A stretch of 64,000 nucleotides of DNA, taken from NCBI RefSeq assembly GCF_028640845.1, contig NC_080542.1:18394283-18458282 (forward strand), written 5' to 3'. This document shows, piece by piece, positions 1-9,324 of the stretch (positions are counted from its first letter, which is position 1; each line of letters opens with the position of its first letter). A program made the position numbers and the translations under genes. A model generated the notes under the pieces. That model saw only the letters and a list, made by a program, of their open reading frames with translations. It was not told the DNA's origin and ran no database searches. The DNA comes from Ahaetulla prasina (lineage: Eukaryota > Chordata > Lepidosauria > Squamata > Colubridae).

Positions 1-1897
1 CAAACAGGAAACAGCAGGTGAAGCTAAGCAAGATCACATCAAATACCTGTACAATTAACACAGGGGCCCACCAAGGCTGTGTGCTCTCCCCACTTCTCTT
101 CTCTCTGTATACCAATGACTGCATCTCCAATGATCCATCTGTTAAGCTACTGAAGTTCGCAGAGGACACAACAGTGATTGGTCTCATTCGAGACAATGAC
201 GAATCCGCATATAGACGAGAGGTCGAACGACTAGCCTTGTGGTGCAACCAAAACAATCTGGAACTGAACACACTCAAAACCGTAGAAATAATGGTAGACT
301 TTAGTTCAGCATTCAATACCATCATTCCAGACACTCTTCTAACTAAGCTAAACCAGCTACAGGTACCGGAACAGACTTGTAAGTGGATCACAAGCTTCCT
401 AACAAATAGGAAGCAGCAGGTGAAGCTAAGCAAGATCACATCAAATACCTGTACAATTAACACAGGGGCCCCCCAAGGCTGTGTGCTCTCCCCACTTCTC
501 TTCTCTCTGTATACCAATGACTGCATCTCCAATGATCCATCTGTTAAGCTACTGAAGTTCGCAGATGACACAACAGTGATTGGTCTCATTCGAGACAATG
601 ACGAATCCGCATATAGACGAGAGGTCGAACGACAAGCCTTGTGGTGCAACCAAAACAATCTGGAACTGAATACACTCAAAACCATAGAAATGGTGGTAGA
701 CTTTAGTTCAACATTCAATACCATCATTCCAGACACTCTTCTAACTAAGCTAAACCAGCTACAGGTACCGGAACAGACTTGTAAGTGGATCACAAGCTTC
801 CTAACAAATAGGAAGCAGCAGGTGAAGCTAAGCAAGATCACATCAAATACCTGTACAATTAACACAGGGGCCCCCCAAGGCTGTGTGCTCTCCCCACTTC
901 TCTTCTCTCTGTATACCAATGACTGCATCTCCAATGATCCATCTGTTAAGCTACTGAAGGTCGCAGATGACACAACAGTGATTGGTCTCATTCGAGACAA
1001 TGACGAATCCGCATATAGACGAGAGGTCGAACGACAAGCCTTGTGGTGCAACCAAAACAATCTGGAACTGAATACACTCAAAACCATAGAAATGGTGGTA
1101 GACTTTAGGAGAAACCCTTCCATACTTCCACCTCTCACAATACTAGACAACACAGTATCAACAATAGAAACCTTCAAATTTCTAGGTTCTATCATATTGC
1201 AAGATCTAAAATGGACAGCTAACATCAAAAACATCATTAAAAAAGGACAACAAAGAATGTTCTTTCTGCGCCAACTCAGTAAGCTCAAACTGCCCAAGAA
1301 GCTGCTGATTCAGTTCTACAGAGGAATTATTGAGTCTGTCATTTGCACCTCTATAACTGTCTGGTTCGGTTCTGCAACCCAACAAGAAAGACACAGACTT
1401 CAGAGGATAATTAGAACTGCAGAAAAAATAATTGCTACCAACCTGCCTTCCATTGAGGACCTGTATACTGCACGAATCAAGAAGAGGGCCGTGAAAATAT
1501 TTACAGACCCCTCGCATCCTGGAAATAAACTGTTTCAACTCCTACCCTCAAAACAACGCTATAGAGCACTGCACACCAGAACAACTAGACACAAGAACAG
1601 TTTTTTCCCAAAGGCCATCACTCTGCTAAACAAATAATTCCATCAACACTGTCAAACTATGTACTGAATCTGCACTACTATTAATCATTTCATAGTTCCC
1701 ATCACCAATCTCTTTCCACTTATGACTGTATGACTATAACTTGTTGCTGGCAATCCTTATGATTTATATTGATATATTGACCATCAATTGTGTTGTAATT
1801 GTTGTACCTTGATGAACGTATCTTTTCTTTTATGTACACTGAGAGCATATGCACCAAGACAAATTCCTTGTGTGTCCAATCACACTTGGCCAATAAA
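1..1897 (+). mobile_element. 3' part of an AATAG-tailed LINE (CR1/L3 'Snake1'-like), RT region expanded
   Basis: The frame is open from the window edge to the stop at 1635-1637 and encodes the reverse transcriptase palm and C-terminal region of a jockey-superfamily LINE. Motif B reads TGAPQGCVLSPLLFSLY; motif C reads FADDTTVIG in the middle copy but FAEDT in the first and VADDT in the third. The palm is present three times because of a 402-bp tandem duplication. The C-terminal part (ITVWFGSATQQE, then RHKNSFFPKAITLLNK) matches a second copy at 52037-53848 and a 3' fragment at 39335-39831. A 3' UTR follows and ends in (TTCTA)n. The family name rests on that tail, known for snake CR1/L3 elements; L2 or Rex1-like is possible. 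The 5' end lies outside the window. It sits inside a V2R exon 3, whose remainder begins at 1975. Confidence 0.8.
294..1108 (+). repeat. 402-bp in-frame tandem repeat within LINE RT
   Basis: The 11-mer gtagactttag recurs at 294, 696 and 1098, exactly 402 bp (134 codons) apart, and the sequence between is nearly identical. Position 1 falls inside a further unit, so the array has at least 2.7 units and may extend upstream of the window. In the unexpanded copy at 52.6-53.1 kb the same 11-mer occurs once at each end of the unit (52650 and 53051), where motif A (VDFSSAFN) and a later VDFR segment share it. Confidence 0.93.
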
Positions 1898-1974
1898 ATT
1901 CTATTCTATTCTATTCTATTCTATTCGATTCGATTCTATTCTATTCTATTCTATTCTATTCTATTCTATTCTAA
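1898..1974. repeat. (TTCTA)n microsatellite, i.e. (AATAG)n
   Basis: About 15 pentanucleotide units follow directly on the LINE 3' end; two interior units read TTCGA. Microsatellite seeding by this LINE type is known in snakes. The tract abuts V2R exon 3 sequence. Confidence 0.95.
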
Positions 1975-2560
1975 AAGGAAGAATAATCTAAGTAAAATAG
2001 GACACGTCCTGTGGTATAGTAAAACCAATGTAATACTTGTTTATGGGGACATTCAATCTATAGATGGCTTACGAGTAATTCTTGAATGCTATGAACTTGG
2101 CCACAGGCTCCCAATAGAGAGGGTTTGGGTCATAAGTGCTCTCTGGGATGTCACTTCTGTCTTTGAGCCTCAGAAATTCACCCCATTATCCTTCAATGGC
2201 AGCTTGTCGTTTGCCCTACATACAAATAGGGTACCAGGCTTTCAAGAGTTCCTTGAGAAGCTAAATCCATATCACTCTAAAGTGTATTTGCTACCTGGAT
2301 TCTGGAGTGCCGCATTTATCTGTTTATTTCCAATACACTATATCTATGCACCAGGAAAAGGAAGCTGCACTGGAAGAGAGGATCTAAGGAGTCTTCCTGG
2401 AACTGTCTTTGAAATGGAGATGTCTGGGCAGAGCTACAGTATTTACAATTCTGTCTATGCTGTAGCACATGGTCTCCATGCTATGTATTCATCCAGAGCC
2501 AGGCAGAAGACGAGAGGCAACGAAGAAAAGTGGAATTTGCTGAAAGTCCAACCTTGGCAG
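1975..2560 (+). pseudogene. V2R exon 3, 3' portion (paralogue 1)
   Basis: This encodes the second half of the ligand-binding (Venus flytrap) domain of a vomeronasal type-2 receptor, a class C GPCR that binds peptide or protein cues at the cell surface of vomeronasal neurons. Recognisable stretches are SKIGHVLWYS, ILVYGDIQSIDGLRVILECY, WVISALWDVTS, LPGTVFEMEMSGQSYSIYN and AVAHGLHAMYSS, ending WQ at a canonical gtgagt donor (2561). The frame is open throughout. The first part of the exon is missing because a LINE and its (TTCTA)n tail lie immediately upstream. No exon 4-6 follows before the next exon 2 fragment at 4455, so this copy looks dead unless the region is misassembled. Confidence 0.88.
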
Positions 2561-2635
2561 GTGAGTTACATTGCCTTTCAATGGGAACATAGCCATAATA
2601 ATATAGTTATTTCAATTTTTATAAAATTCACGAAG
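2561..2635 (+). other. V2R intron 3, 5' end
   Basis: A canonical donor is followed by intron sequence that recurs almost unchanged at 3928-4002 and 11730-11805, so it is ancestral intron shared by the duplicated V2R copies. Confidence 0.8.
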
Positions 2636-2745
2636 TATAGCAATAGCAATAGCACTTAGACTTATATACCGCTTCACAGTGCTTTACAGCCCTCTCTAAG
2701 TGGTTTACAGAGTCAGCACATTGCCCCCAACAATCTTGGTCCTCA
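2636..2745 (-). mobile_element. SINE 3' half (Sauria-SINE-like), truncated
   Basis: The sequence tagcaatagcacttagac...ataccgcttcacagtgctt...cagagtcagcacattg is the 3' half of a tRNA-derived squamate SINE read in reverse. It breaks at cattttactca and continues into L1 sequence. The full version is at 4003-4250. Confidence 0.78.
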
Positions 2746-2895
2746 TTTTACTCATTTCTGCACAGTCCATTATTTTCTTAATAATTTCATCTTGCAATGG
2801 CAATTTCTCATTTTTCCAATTCTTTGCAAATACAATTCTAGCTGCTGTTATTACATTCACAATCAAATATCTCAATTCTCTACTATAGGTTTCAC
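2746..2895 (-). mobile_element. L1 ORF2 C-terminal fragment
   Basis: The minus strand encodes ETYSRELRYLIVNVITAAR and NWKNEKLPLQDEIIKKIMDC, part of the L1 ORF2 C-terminal domain. The same segment recurs at 5613-5849 and 7045-7275. It is joined to the SINE on the left across TTTACTCA and carries the hAT-like MITE on the right. Confidence 0.8.
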
Positions 2896-3861
2896 CAGTG
2901 GTGGGATTCAAATAATTTAACAACCGGTTCTCTGCCCTAATGATTTCTTCCAACAATCAGTTTGCCAAACTGTTCAGAAAGTTAACAACCGGTTCTCTGC
3001 CCTAATGATTTCTTCCAACAATCAGTTTGCCAAACTGTTCAGAAAGTTAACAACCGGTTCTCTGCCCTAATGATTTCTTCCAACAATCAGTTTGCCAAAC
3101 TGTTCAGAAAGTTAACAACCGGTTCTCTGCCCTAATGATTTCTTCCAACAATCAGTTTGCCAAACTGTTCAGAAAGTTAACAACCGGTTCTCTGCCCTAA
3201 TGATTTCTTCCAACAATCAGTTTGCCAAACTGTTCAGAAAGTTAACAACCGGTTCTCTGCCCTAATGATTTCTTCCAACAATCAGTTTGCCAAACTGTTC
3301 AGAAAGTTAACAACCGGTTCTCTGCCCTAATGATTTCTTCCAACAATCAGTTTGCCAAACTGTTCAGAAAGTTAACAACCGGTTCTCTGCCCTAATGATT
3401 TCTTCCAACAATCAGTTTGCCAAACTGTTCAGAAAGTTAACAACCGGTTCTCTGCCCTAATGATTTCTTCCAACAATCAGTTTGCCAAACTGTTCAGAAA
3501 GTTAACAACCGGTTCTCTGCCCTAATGATTTCTTCCAACAATCAGTTTGCCAAACTGTTCAGAAAGTTAACAACCGGTTCTCTGCCCTAATGATTTCTTC
3601 CAACAATCAGTTTGCCAAACTGTTCAGAAAGTTAACAACCGGTTCTCTGCCCTAATGATTTCTTCCAACAATCAGTTTGCCAAACTGTTCAGAAAGTTAA
3701 CAACCGGTTCTCTGCCCTAATGATTTCTTCCAACAATCAGTTTGCCAAACTGTTCAGAAAGTTAACAACCGGTTCTCTGCCCTAATGATTTCTTCCAACA
3801 ATCAGTTTGCCAAACTGTTCAGAAAGTTAACAACCGGTTCTCTGCCCTAATGATTTCTTCC
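2896..3861. repeat. hAT-like MITE expanded into a 65-bp minisatellite
   Basis: The left terminus cagtggtgggattcaaat starts at 2896 in the same L1 target as the copies at 5850 and 7276. From 2921 a 65-bp unit (accggttctctgccc...gttcagaaagtta) repeats every 65 bp with almost no variation: 14 full units plus a partial one from 3831. The array stops at tttcttcca and switches into V2R exon 3, so the right terminus is missing. The unit is flanked by the 12-mer ttaacaaccggt, which occurs once in the collapsed copy at 7276-7347. Confidence 0.92.
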
Positions 3862-3927
3862 AGAGCCAGGCAGAAGACGAGAGGCAACGAAGAAAAGTGG
3901 AATTTGCTGAAAGTCCAACCTTGGCAG
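3861..3927 (+). pseudogene. Duplicated 3' tail of V2R exon 3
   Basis: This repeats the last about 67 bp of the exon ending at 2560 without visible change, including WQ and the gtgagt donor at 3928. The duplicated block continues through intron 3 and the SINE. It joins the minisatellite at the shared tetramer tcca. Confidence 0.85.
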
Positions 3928-4002
3928 GTGAGTTACATTGCCTTTCAATGGGAACATAGCCATAATAATATAGTTATTTCAATTTTTATAAAATTCACGA
4001 AG

Positions 4003-4250
4003 TATAGCAATAGCAATAGCACTTAGACTTATATACCGCTTCACAGTGCTTTACAGCCCTCTCTAAGTGGTTTACAGAGTCAGCACATTGCCCCCAACAA
4101 TCTTGGTCCTCATTTTACTAACCTCGGAAGGATCAAAGTCTGAGTCAATCTTGACCCTGGTGAGATTTGAACTGCCAAATTGCAGGCAGCCAGCAGGCAG
4201 CAGTAGCCGCCTGCAGTACTGTACTCTAACCACTGCACCACCATATACTT
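4003..4250 (-). mobile_element. tRNA-derived SINE (Sauria-SINE-like), near full length
   Basis: Read on the minus strand it has a tRNA-like head (gtggtgcagtggttagagta, then a gtttcaaatctcacc-like B-box region), a central body, and a CTATTGCTA tail. It sits about 75 bp after an exon 3 donor, as does the copy at 11806-12040, so the insertion predates the V2R duplication. Confidence 0.75.
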
Positions 4251-4454
4251 TTACGAATGAAGGCAAAAATACATCTCCCAGGATAATGATGTGAGGTCAA
4301 ATTTGGGTAGGTCAATGGGTCCAGAGATTTACTCATGAGCTTTCATCTTCAGGAAATTTCTCTCTACCCAAATATATGCTTTGGCTTGTTATGTGAGTTG
4401 GGCTTATGTGGTGTCTTCCTGTTGACTGATTGGTGTGTTGATGACTGACAATTG
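4251..4454. other. V2R intron 3 remnant, no gene seen
   Basis: The segment shares stretches such as aggataatgatg and caaatttgggtaggtcaa with 12065-12112, downstream of the other exon 3. Nothing else is recognisable. Confidence 0.5.
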
Positions 4455-4528
4455 GCTGTCATTGGTGATCTCCTTCCCAGAACACCATCCAGATGGCCAA
4501 CATCTTAAATGCCTACAAAGTTCCACAG
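4455..4528 (+). pseudogene. V2R exon 2, last 74 bp
   Basis: This encodes the end of exon 2 (VIGDL, NTIQMANILNAYKVPQ) with the normal gtaggt donor at 4529. A single C is missing in the ctccc run relative to complete copies, which shifts the frame. It is joined to unrelated intron sequence on its left. Confidence 0.85.
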
Positions 4529-4661
4529 GTAGGTATCTGGGCTCATATAAATGCACAAGAAGAAGAAAAAGTGGTTGTTTTCTTAAAAAACACCTATCTG
4601 AGGATAAAAATGGGGAAGACTTCAAAACAGGTGAAATATTGGGAACTCAGTTTCGTAGTTC
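4529..4661 (+). other. V2R intron 2, 5' end
   Basis: The sequence gtaggtatctgggctcatat and what follows is shared with 6819-6960, 7983-8150, 9348-9390 and 63507-63660. Confidence 0.75.
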
Positions 4662-5602
4662 TTATTTATTTATTTATTTATTTATTGTTCACATTTTTAT
4701 ACTGCCCTTCTCCGAAGACTCAGGGTGGTGTACAGCATAAATAAAACACAGATACAAAAAAAATTTAAAATACAATATATAATTAAAAATCTAATTCCAT
4801 AAACTGAATATTTAAGATACGTGGATAAAATTATGAAATAAAATAACCCCATTAAAACCCCCACTAAAAACCCTCGATTAAAATTTATCATTAGGCCAGT
4901 CCTGCTTGATGAAAGAAGAAAGTCTTAAGCTCGCGCTTAAAGGTCTGAAGATCAGGGAGTAGGCGTAGCCCCATGGGTAGTTCATTCCAAAGGGCAGGAG
5001 CCCCGACAGAGAACGCTCTTCCCCTGGGGGCCGCCAGCCGACATTGTTTGGCCGACAGCACCCTAAGGAGGCCCTCCCTGTGAGAGCGCACAGGTCGATG
5101 GGAGGCTACTGGTGGCAGCAGGCAGTCCCGTAAATATCCCGGTCCCATGCCATGGAGCGCTTTAAAGGTGATGACCAAAACCTTGAATCGCACCCGGAAG
5201 ACCACCGACAACCAATGCAGCCTGCGCAGGAGAGGTGTTACATGGGAGCTACAGGATGCTCCCTCTATCCCCCGTGCGGTCGCATTTTGCACCAGTTGGA
5301 GCCTCCTGGTGTTCTTCAAGGGGAACCCCATGTAGAGAGCATTGCAGTAATCCAGGTGGGAAGTAACGAGGGCATGAGTGACTGTGCATAGAGAGTCCTG
5401 ATCCAGGAAGGGGCGCAACTGGCGAATCAGGCGAACCTGATAAAAAGCTCCCCTGGTGACGGCCGTCAAATGATCTTCTAAAGATAGCCGTACATCCAGG
5501 AGAATGCCTAAGTTGAGCACCGATTCCTTAGGGGCCAACGATTCACACACACACCCCAGTCAGTGATGGAATTAGCTGACTGTGCCGGGACGCTGGTATC
5601 CA
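4662..5602 (-). mobile_element. CR1 LINE, 3' part
   Basis: The minus strand from 5550 to 4891 encodes the C-terminal part of CR1 ORF2: NLGILLDVRLS, TAVTRGAFYQVRLIRQLRPF, TSHLDYCNALYMG, RRLHWLSVVFRVRFKVL, and a final HQAGLA. The 3' UTR and a (TTTA)n terminus lie at 4662-4890. It is 5' truncated; the upstream edge at about 5600 abuts L1 sequence. The same family occurs at 30291, 40311, 46655, 51590 and 53868. Confidence 0.9.
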
Positions 5603-5612
5603 CAGCCACTTT

Positions 5613-6422
5613 ATCATAGTTTCCCTTCTAACCATTGGTAAAATAAGTCCCATATCTTATAAAATTGCTTATCTTCCTGTTCTCTAATTTCAAACATCAA
5701 TTTACTCATTTCTGCACAGTCCATTATTTTCTTAATAATTTCATCTTGCAATGGCAATTTCTCATTTTTCCAATTCTTTGCAAATACAATTCTAGCTGCT
5801 GTTATTACATTCACAATCAAATATCTCAATTCTCTACTATAGGTTTCACCAGTGGTGGGATTCAAATAATTTAACAACCGGTTCTCTGCCCTAATGATTT
5901 CTTCCAACAATCAGTTTGCCAAACTGTTCAGAAAGTTAACAACCGGTCCTCTGCCCTAATGATTTCTTCCAACAATCAGTTTTGCCAAACTGTTCAGAAA
6001 GTTAACAACCGGTTCTCTGCCCTAATGATTTCTTCCAACAATCAGTTTTGCCAAACTGTTCAGAAAGTTAACAACCGGTTCTCTGCCCTAATGATTTCTT
6101 CCAACAATCAGTTTGCCAAACTGTTCAGAAAGTTAACAACCGGTCCTCCTGAAGTGGTGCAAACTGGCTGAATCCCACCACTGGGTTTCAGGTATAATTC
6201 CCAGTAAGAAAACTTCTGGTTTAAAGTTTATATGCTTTTTTATAATTTTCTCCAACCATGTATGTATTTTAGTCCAGTATCTTTTAGCTTCTACGCAAGT
6301 CCACCATATATGGTGAGAGGAACCAGGTATCTGTTGACATTTCCAACATTTTTTGGATTTATTCTTGAACATTCTGGTTATTCTTGTTGGGGGTAGGTGC
6401 CACCTGTAAAACATCTCAGTGA
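5613..6422 (-). mobile_element. L1 ORF2 3' end fragment interrupted by a MITE
   Basis: The minus strand encodes the L1 ORF2 C terminus in two exactly abutting parts. MFYRWHLPPTRIT and KCWKCQQIPGSSHHIWWTC (6414-6184) contain the conserved FYRWH and C-x2-C region, and ETYSRELRYLIVNV to WLEGKL with its stop lies at 5849-5614. A hAT-like MITE at 5850-6183 separates them. No 3' UTR or poly(A) follows, so the fragment was cut at or near the stop. It lies in V2R intron 1, antisense to the receptor. Confidence 0.85.
5850..6183. mobile_element. hAT-like MITE with four 65-bp internal repeats
   Basis: The element has terminal inverted repeats CAGTGGTGGGATTCA and TGAATCCCACCACTG and is flanked by GGTTTCAC and GGTTTCAG, an 8-bp target duplication with one mismatch, as expected for hAT elements. 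Inside, the 65-bp unit starts at 5875, 5940, 6006 and 6072, with 1-bp T insertions in two units. It has no coding capacity. Confidence 0.88.
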
Positions 6423-6526
6423 GACTCCGTTTTTGGCATGGAGAAAAACATTATGAAAGATTTCTGTCTAAATCCAATTATTGTCATATTCGAAGATTAT
6501 AGAACTAAATGAAATTCTTCTCACAG
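6423..6526 (+). other. V2R intron 1, 3' end with acceptor
   Basis: The segment ggcatggagaaaaacattat to ttcttctcacag matches 63122-63214 upstream of exon 2 in cluster C. It ends in a normal pyrimidine-rich AG acceptor. Confidence 0.75.
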
Positions 6527-6818
6527 GCCATTGCCTAAAAACTTCCAGCATATCCTAGCCTTCAGTTTTGCCATTCAGGAGATCAACAGGAATGAGAACT
6601 TGTTACCCAACATCACCCTGGTCTCCAAGATATATGAGAATGGTTTTCAGGCAATGAAAGCATCTGAGAGTCTTTTGAGTCTCTTCTTTGTGGAAGGCCA
6701 CTGTCAACTCAATTACAGGAAGAGAAAGGACCAAGACGTCATGGCTGTCATTGGTGATCTCCCTTCCCAGAACACCATCCAGATGGCCAACATCTTAAAT
6801 GCCTACAAAGTTCCACAG
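6527..6818 (+). pseudogene. V2R exon 2, complete (copy 1)
   Basis: This 292-bp exon encodes the first part of the V2R ligand-binding domain: PLPKNFQHILAFSFAIQEIN, NENLLPNITLVSKIYENGF, VMAVIGDLPSQNTIQMAN, ending AYKVPQ. It is open, with a cacag acceptor and gtaggt donor. The family pattern (QHILA.. FAI.EIN.., NITLG, AVIGG, MA..L..YK.PQ) is plain. It starts one base before a codon, so exon 1 should end two bases into a codon. The next exon is only a 50-bp stub (7001), then a second exon 2 copy, so this copy cannot make a receptor as assembled. Confidence 0.9.
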
Positions 6819-7000
6819 GTAGGTATCTGGGCTCATATAAATGCACAAGAAGAAGAAAAAAGTGGTTGTTTTCTTAAAAAAAACACCTATCTGAGGATAA
6901 AAATGGGGAAGACTTCAAAACAGGTGAAATATTGGGAACTCAGTTTCGTAGTTCTTATTGATTTATTTTTATTTATTTATTCTTTATTCCCACTCTGCAG
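6819..7000 (+). other. V2R intron 2, shortened
   Basis: Intron 2 begins normally and reaches an acceptor (ttcccactctgcag) after only 182 bp. The same acceptor context occurs at 40161-40174. Elsewhere the intron holds roughly another kilobase, so most of it is deleted here, between two A/T-rich (TTTA) tracts. Confidence 0.6.
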
Positions 7001-7050
7001 CTCAGTTATGGCACTTTTGACCTGGCATTGAGTGATAAACAACAGTTTCC
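7001..7050 (+). pseudogene. V2R exon 3, first 50 bp
   Basis: The stub encodes LSYGTFDLALSDKQQF, the usual start of V2R exon 3, and matches the longer piece at 40175. It breaks at agtttcc, a string shared with the L1 fragment it runs into. Confidence 0.82.
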
Positions 7051-7586
7051 CTTCTAACCATTGGTAAAATAAGTCCCATATCTTATAAAATTGCTTATCT
7101 TCCTGTTCTCTAATTTCAAACATCAATTTACTCATTTCTGCACAGTCCATTATTTTCTTAATAATTTCATCTTGCAATGGCAATTTCTCATTTTTCCAAT
7201 TCTTTGCAAATACAATTCTAGCTGCTGTTATTACATTCACAATCAAATATCTCAATTCTCTACTATAGGTTTCACCAGTGGTGGGATTCAAATAATTTAA
7301 CAACCGGTCCTCCTGAAGTGGTGCAAACTGGCTGAATCCCACCACTGGGTTTCAGGTATAATTCCCAGTAAGAAAACTTCTGGTTTAAAGTTTATATGCT
7401 TTTTTATAATTTTCTCCAACCATGTATGTATTTTAGTCCAGTATCTTTTAGCTTCTACGCAAGTCCACCATATATGGTGAGAGGAACCAGGTATCTGTTG
7501 ACATTTCCAACATTTTTTGGATTTATTCTTGAACATTCTGGTTATTCTTGTTGGGGGTAGGTGCCACCTGTAAAACATCTCAGTGA
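7045..7586 (-). mobile_element. L1 ORF2 3' end fragment, second copy
   Basis: This is the same L1 segment as 5613-6422, nearly identical, and split at the same base by the MITE (7276-7347). With flanking intron 1 and exon 2 it forms a 1164-bp tandem duplication of 6137-7300. Confidence 0.85.
7276..7347. mobile_element. Collapsed 72-bp hAT-like MITE
   Basis: It has the same terminal inverted repeats and GGTTTCAC/GGTTTCAG target duplication as 5850-6183, but no complete 65-bp unit: a single ttaacaaccggt joins the left and right ends. This is the form expected when the two 12-mers flanking the unit recombine. Confidence 0.9.
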
Positions 7587-7690
7587 GACTCCGTTTTTGG
7601 CATGGAGAAAAACATTATGAAAGATTTCTGTCTAAATCCAATTATTGTCATATTCGAAGATTATAGAACTAAATGAAATTCTTCTCACAG

Positions 7691-7982
7691 GCCATTGCCT
7701 AAAAACTTCCAGCATATCCTAGCCTTCAGTTTTGCCATTCAGGAGATCAACAGGAATGAGAACTTGTTACCCAACATCACCCTGGTCTCCAAGATATATG
7801 AGAATGGTTTTCAGGCAATGAAAGCATCTGAGAGTCTTTTGAGTCTCTTCTTTGTGGAAGGCCACTGTCAACTCAATTACAGGAAGAGAAAGGACCAAGA
7901 CGTCATGGCTGTCATTGGTGATCTCCCTTCCCAGAACACCATCCAGATGGCCAACATCTTAAATGCCTACAAAGTTCCACAG
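7691..7982 (+). pseudogene. V2R exon 2, complete (copy 2)
   Basis: This 292-bp exon encodes the same product as the copy 1164 bp upstream, with the same acceptor and donor. Two full exon 2 copies in a row with no complete exon 3 between them are incompatible with one normal gene. The downstream intron differs by small homopolymer changes from copy 1, so the copies have begun to diverge or contain sequencing error. Confidence 0.9.
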
Positions 7983-9088
7983 GTAGGTATCTGGGCTCAT
8001 ATAAATGCACAAGAAGAAGAAAAAAGTGGTTGTTTTCTTAAAAAAAACACCTATCTGAGGATAAAAAATGGGGGGAAGACTTCAAAAACAGGTGAAATAT
8101 TGGGGAACTCAGTTTCGGTAGTTCTTATTGATTTATTTTTATTTATTTATTTATTCAAAAGACACCTGAAGTGATAAAAAAGTTCTGATTCTTGCTCTTC
8201 TGGCAGCCTTAGCAATTCTTAATTTATATTGTAGCCTCGTGTTATTTTACTTTCTCTCTTTTTGTTTATGCCACAACTATTTTAAATATATTTATCAGTA
8301 AAGTAACAGATATGTTATCCTTATAATATAAAATACAAGATGAAAGTTATTTGAATATCACTATGGATAATGAATACTGTCCAATCCTTAATGTATAATC
8401 CTCCTCTCTTGTTATTCATTCCTATCTGCTCTCTATTTCTGCTTTGCGCAATCAAAGATTGGGGTGACTTTGTTTAAAAAGGGATGAATGGAATGCTAAT
8501 AATTTTCTGGTTGCAAAAGCTCTCAGAAAAGATTTGTTGATCCCCAGATTTAATATTTATCTCTCACATCAAGTATCTTTTATGGAAATAAGGTCCTAAA
8601 GAAATGTGCTTCCTCCTTCTCTTTGACATGTCTGCAAAAACATTTCCTAGTTTATTTATTTATTCAAAAGACACCTGAAGTGATAAAAAAGTTCTGATTC
8701 TTGCTCTTCTGGCAGCCTTAGCAATTCTTAATTTATATTGTAGCTCGTATTATTTTACTTCCTCTCTTTTTGTTTATGTCACAACTATTTTAAATATATT
8801 TATCAGTAAAGTAACAGATATGTTATCCTTATAATATAAAATACAAGATGAAAGTTATTTGAGTTTCACTATGAATAATGAATACTGTCCAATCCCTTAA
8901 TGCATAATCCTCCTCTCTTGTTACTCATTCCTATCTGCTCTCTATTTCTGCTTTGCACAATCAAAGATTGGAGTGACTGTCTAAAAAGGGATGAATGGAA
9001 TGCTAATAATTTTCTGGCTGCAAAAGCTCTCAGGAAAGACTTGTTGATCCCCAGATTTAATATTTATCTCTCACATCAAGTATCTTTT
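7983..9088 (+). repeat. V2R intron 2 with a 509-bp tandem duplication
   Basis: The stretch from gacacctgaagtgataa to ttgttgatccccagattt occurs at 8161-8578 and again at 8670-9086, 509 bp apart and diverged by a few percent. The junction lies in a TTTATTTATT tract. A single copy occurs at 63676-64000 in cluster C, and the exon-3-proximal end recurs at 40001 in cluster B. No gene lies within it; it ends by switching into L1 at the shared string agtatctttta. Confidence 0.85.
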
Positions 9089-9228
9089 AGCTTCTACGCA
9101 AGTCCACCATATATGGTGAGAGGAACCAGGTATCTGTTGACATTTCCAACATTTTTGGATTTATTCTTGAACATTCTGGTTATTCTTGTTGGGGTAGGTG
9201 CCACCTGTAAAACATCTCAGTGAGACTC
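9077..9228 (-). mobile_element. L1 ORF2 fragment, third partial copy
   Basis: The segment gcttctacgcaagtcc to catctcagtgag repeats 6291-6422 with single-base losses in homopolymers. It is entered at the 11-mer agtatctttta, shared by the V2R intron and L1. Confidence 0.8.
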
Positions 9229-9324
9229 CGTTTTGGCATGGAGAAAACATTATGAAAGATTTCTGTCTAAATCCAATTATTGTCATATTCAAGATTATAG
9301 AACTAAATGAAATTCTTCTCACAG

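Noticed and set aside
18..1637. A 539-residue domesticated reverse transcriptase
   Set aside because: It is a LINE with a triplicated palm; two of three motif C copies are mutated and the element ends in a normal LINE 3' UTR and microsatellite tail.
1799..2659. A 286-residue gene including the (TTCTA)n tract
   Set aside because: The frame merely reads through the microsatellite into V2R exon 3 and on into its intron; the real exon ends at the gtgagt donor at 2561.
2921..3861. CRISPR-like array
   Set aside because: The repeats are contiguous 65-bp units with no spacers, in vertebrate DNA, derived from a MITE.
4003..4250. tRNA gene on the minus strand
   Set aside because: The tRNA-like head belongs to a dispersed SINE found at least four times here, with a SINE body and tail attached.
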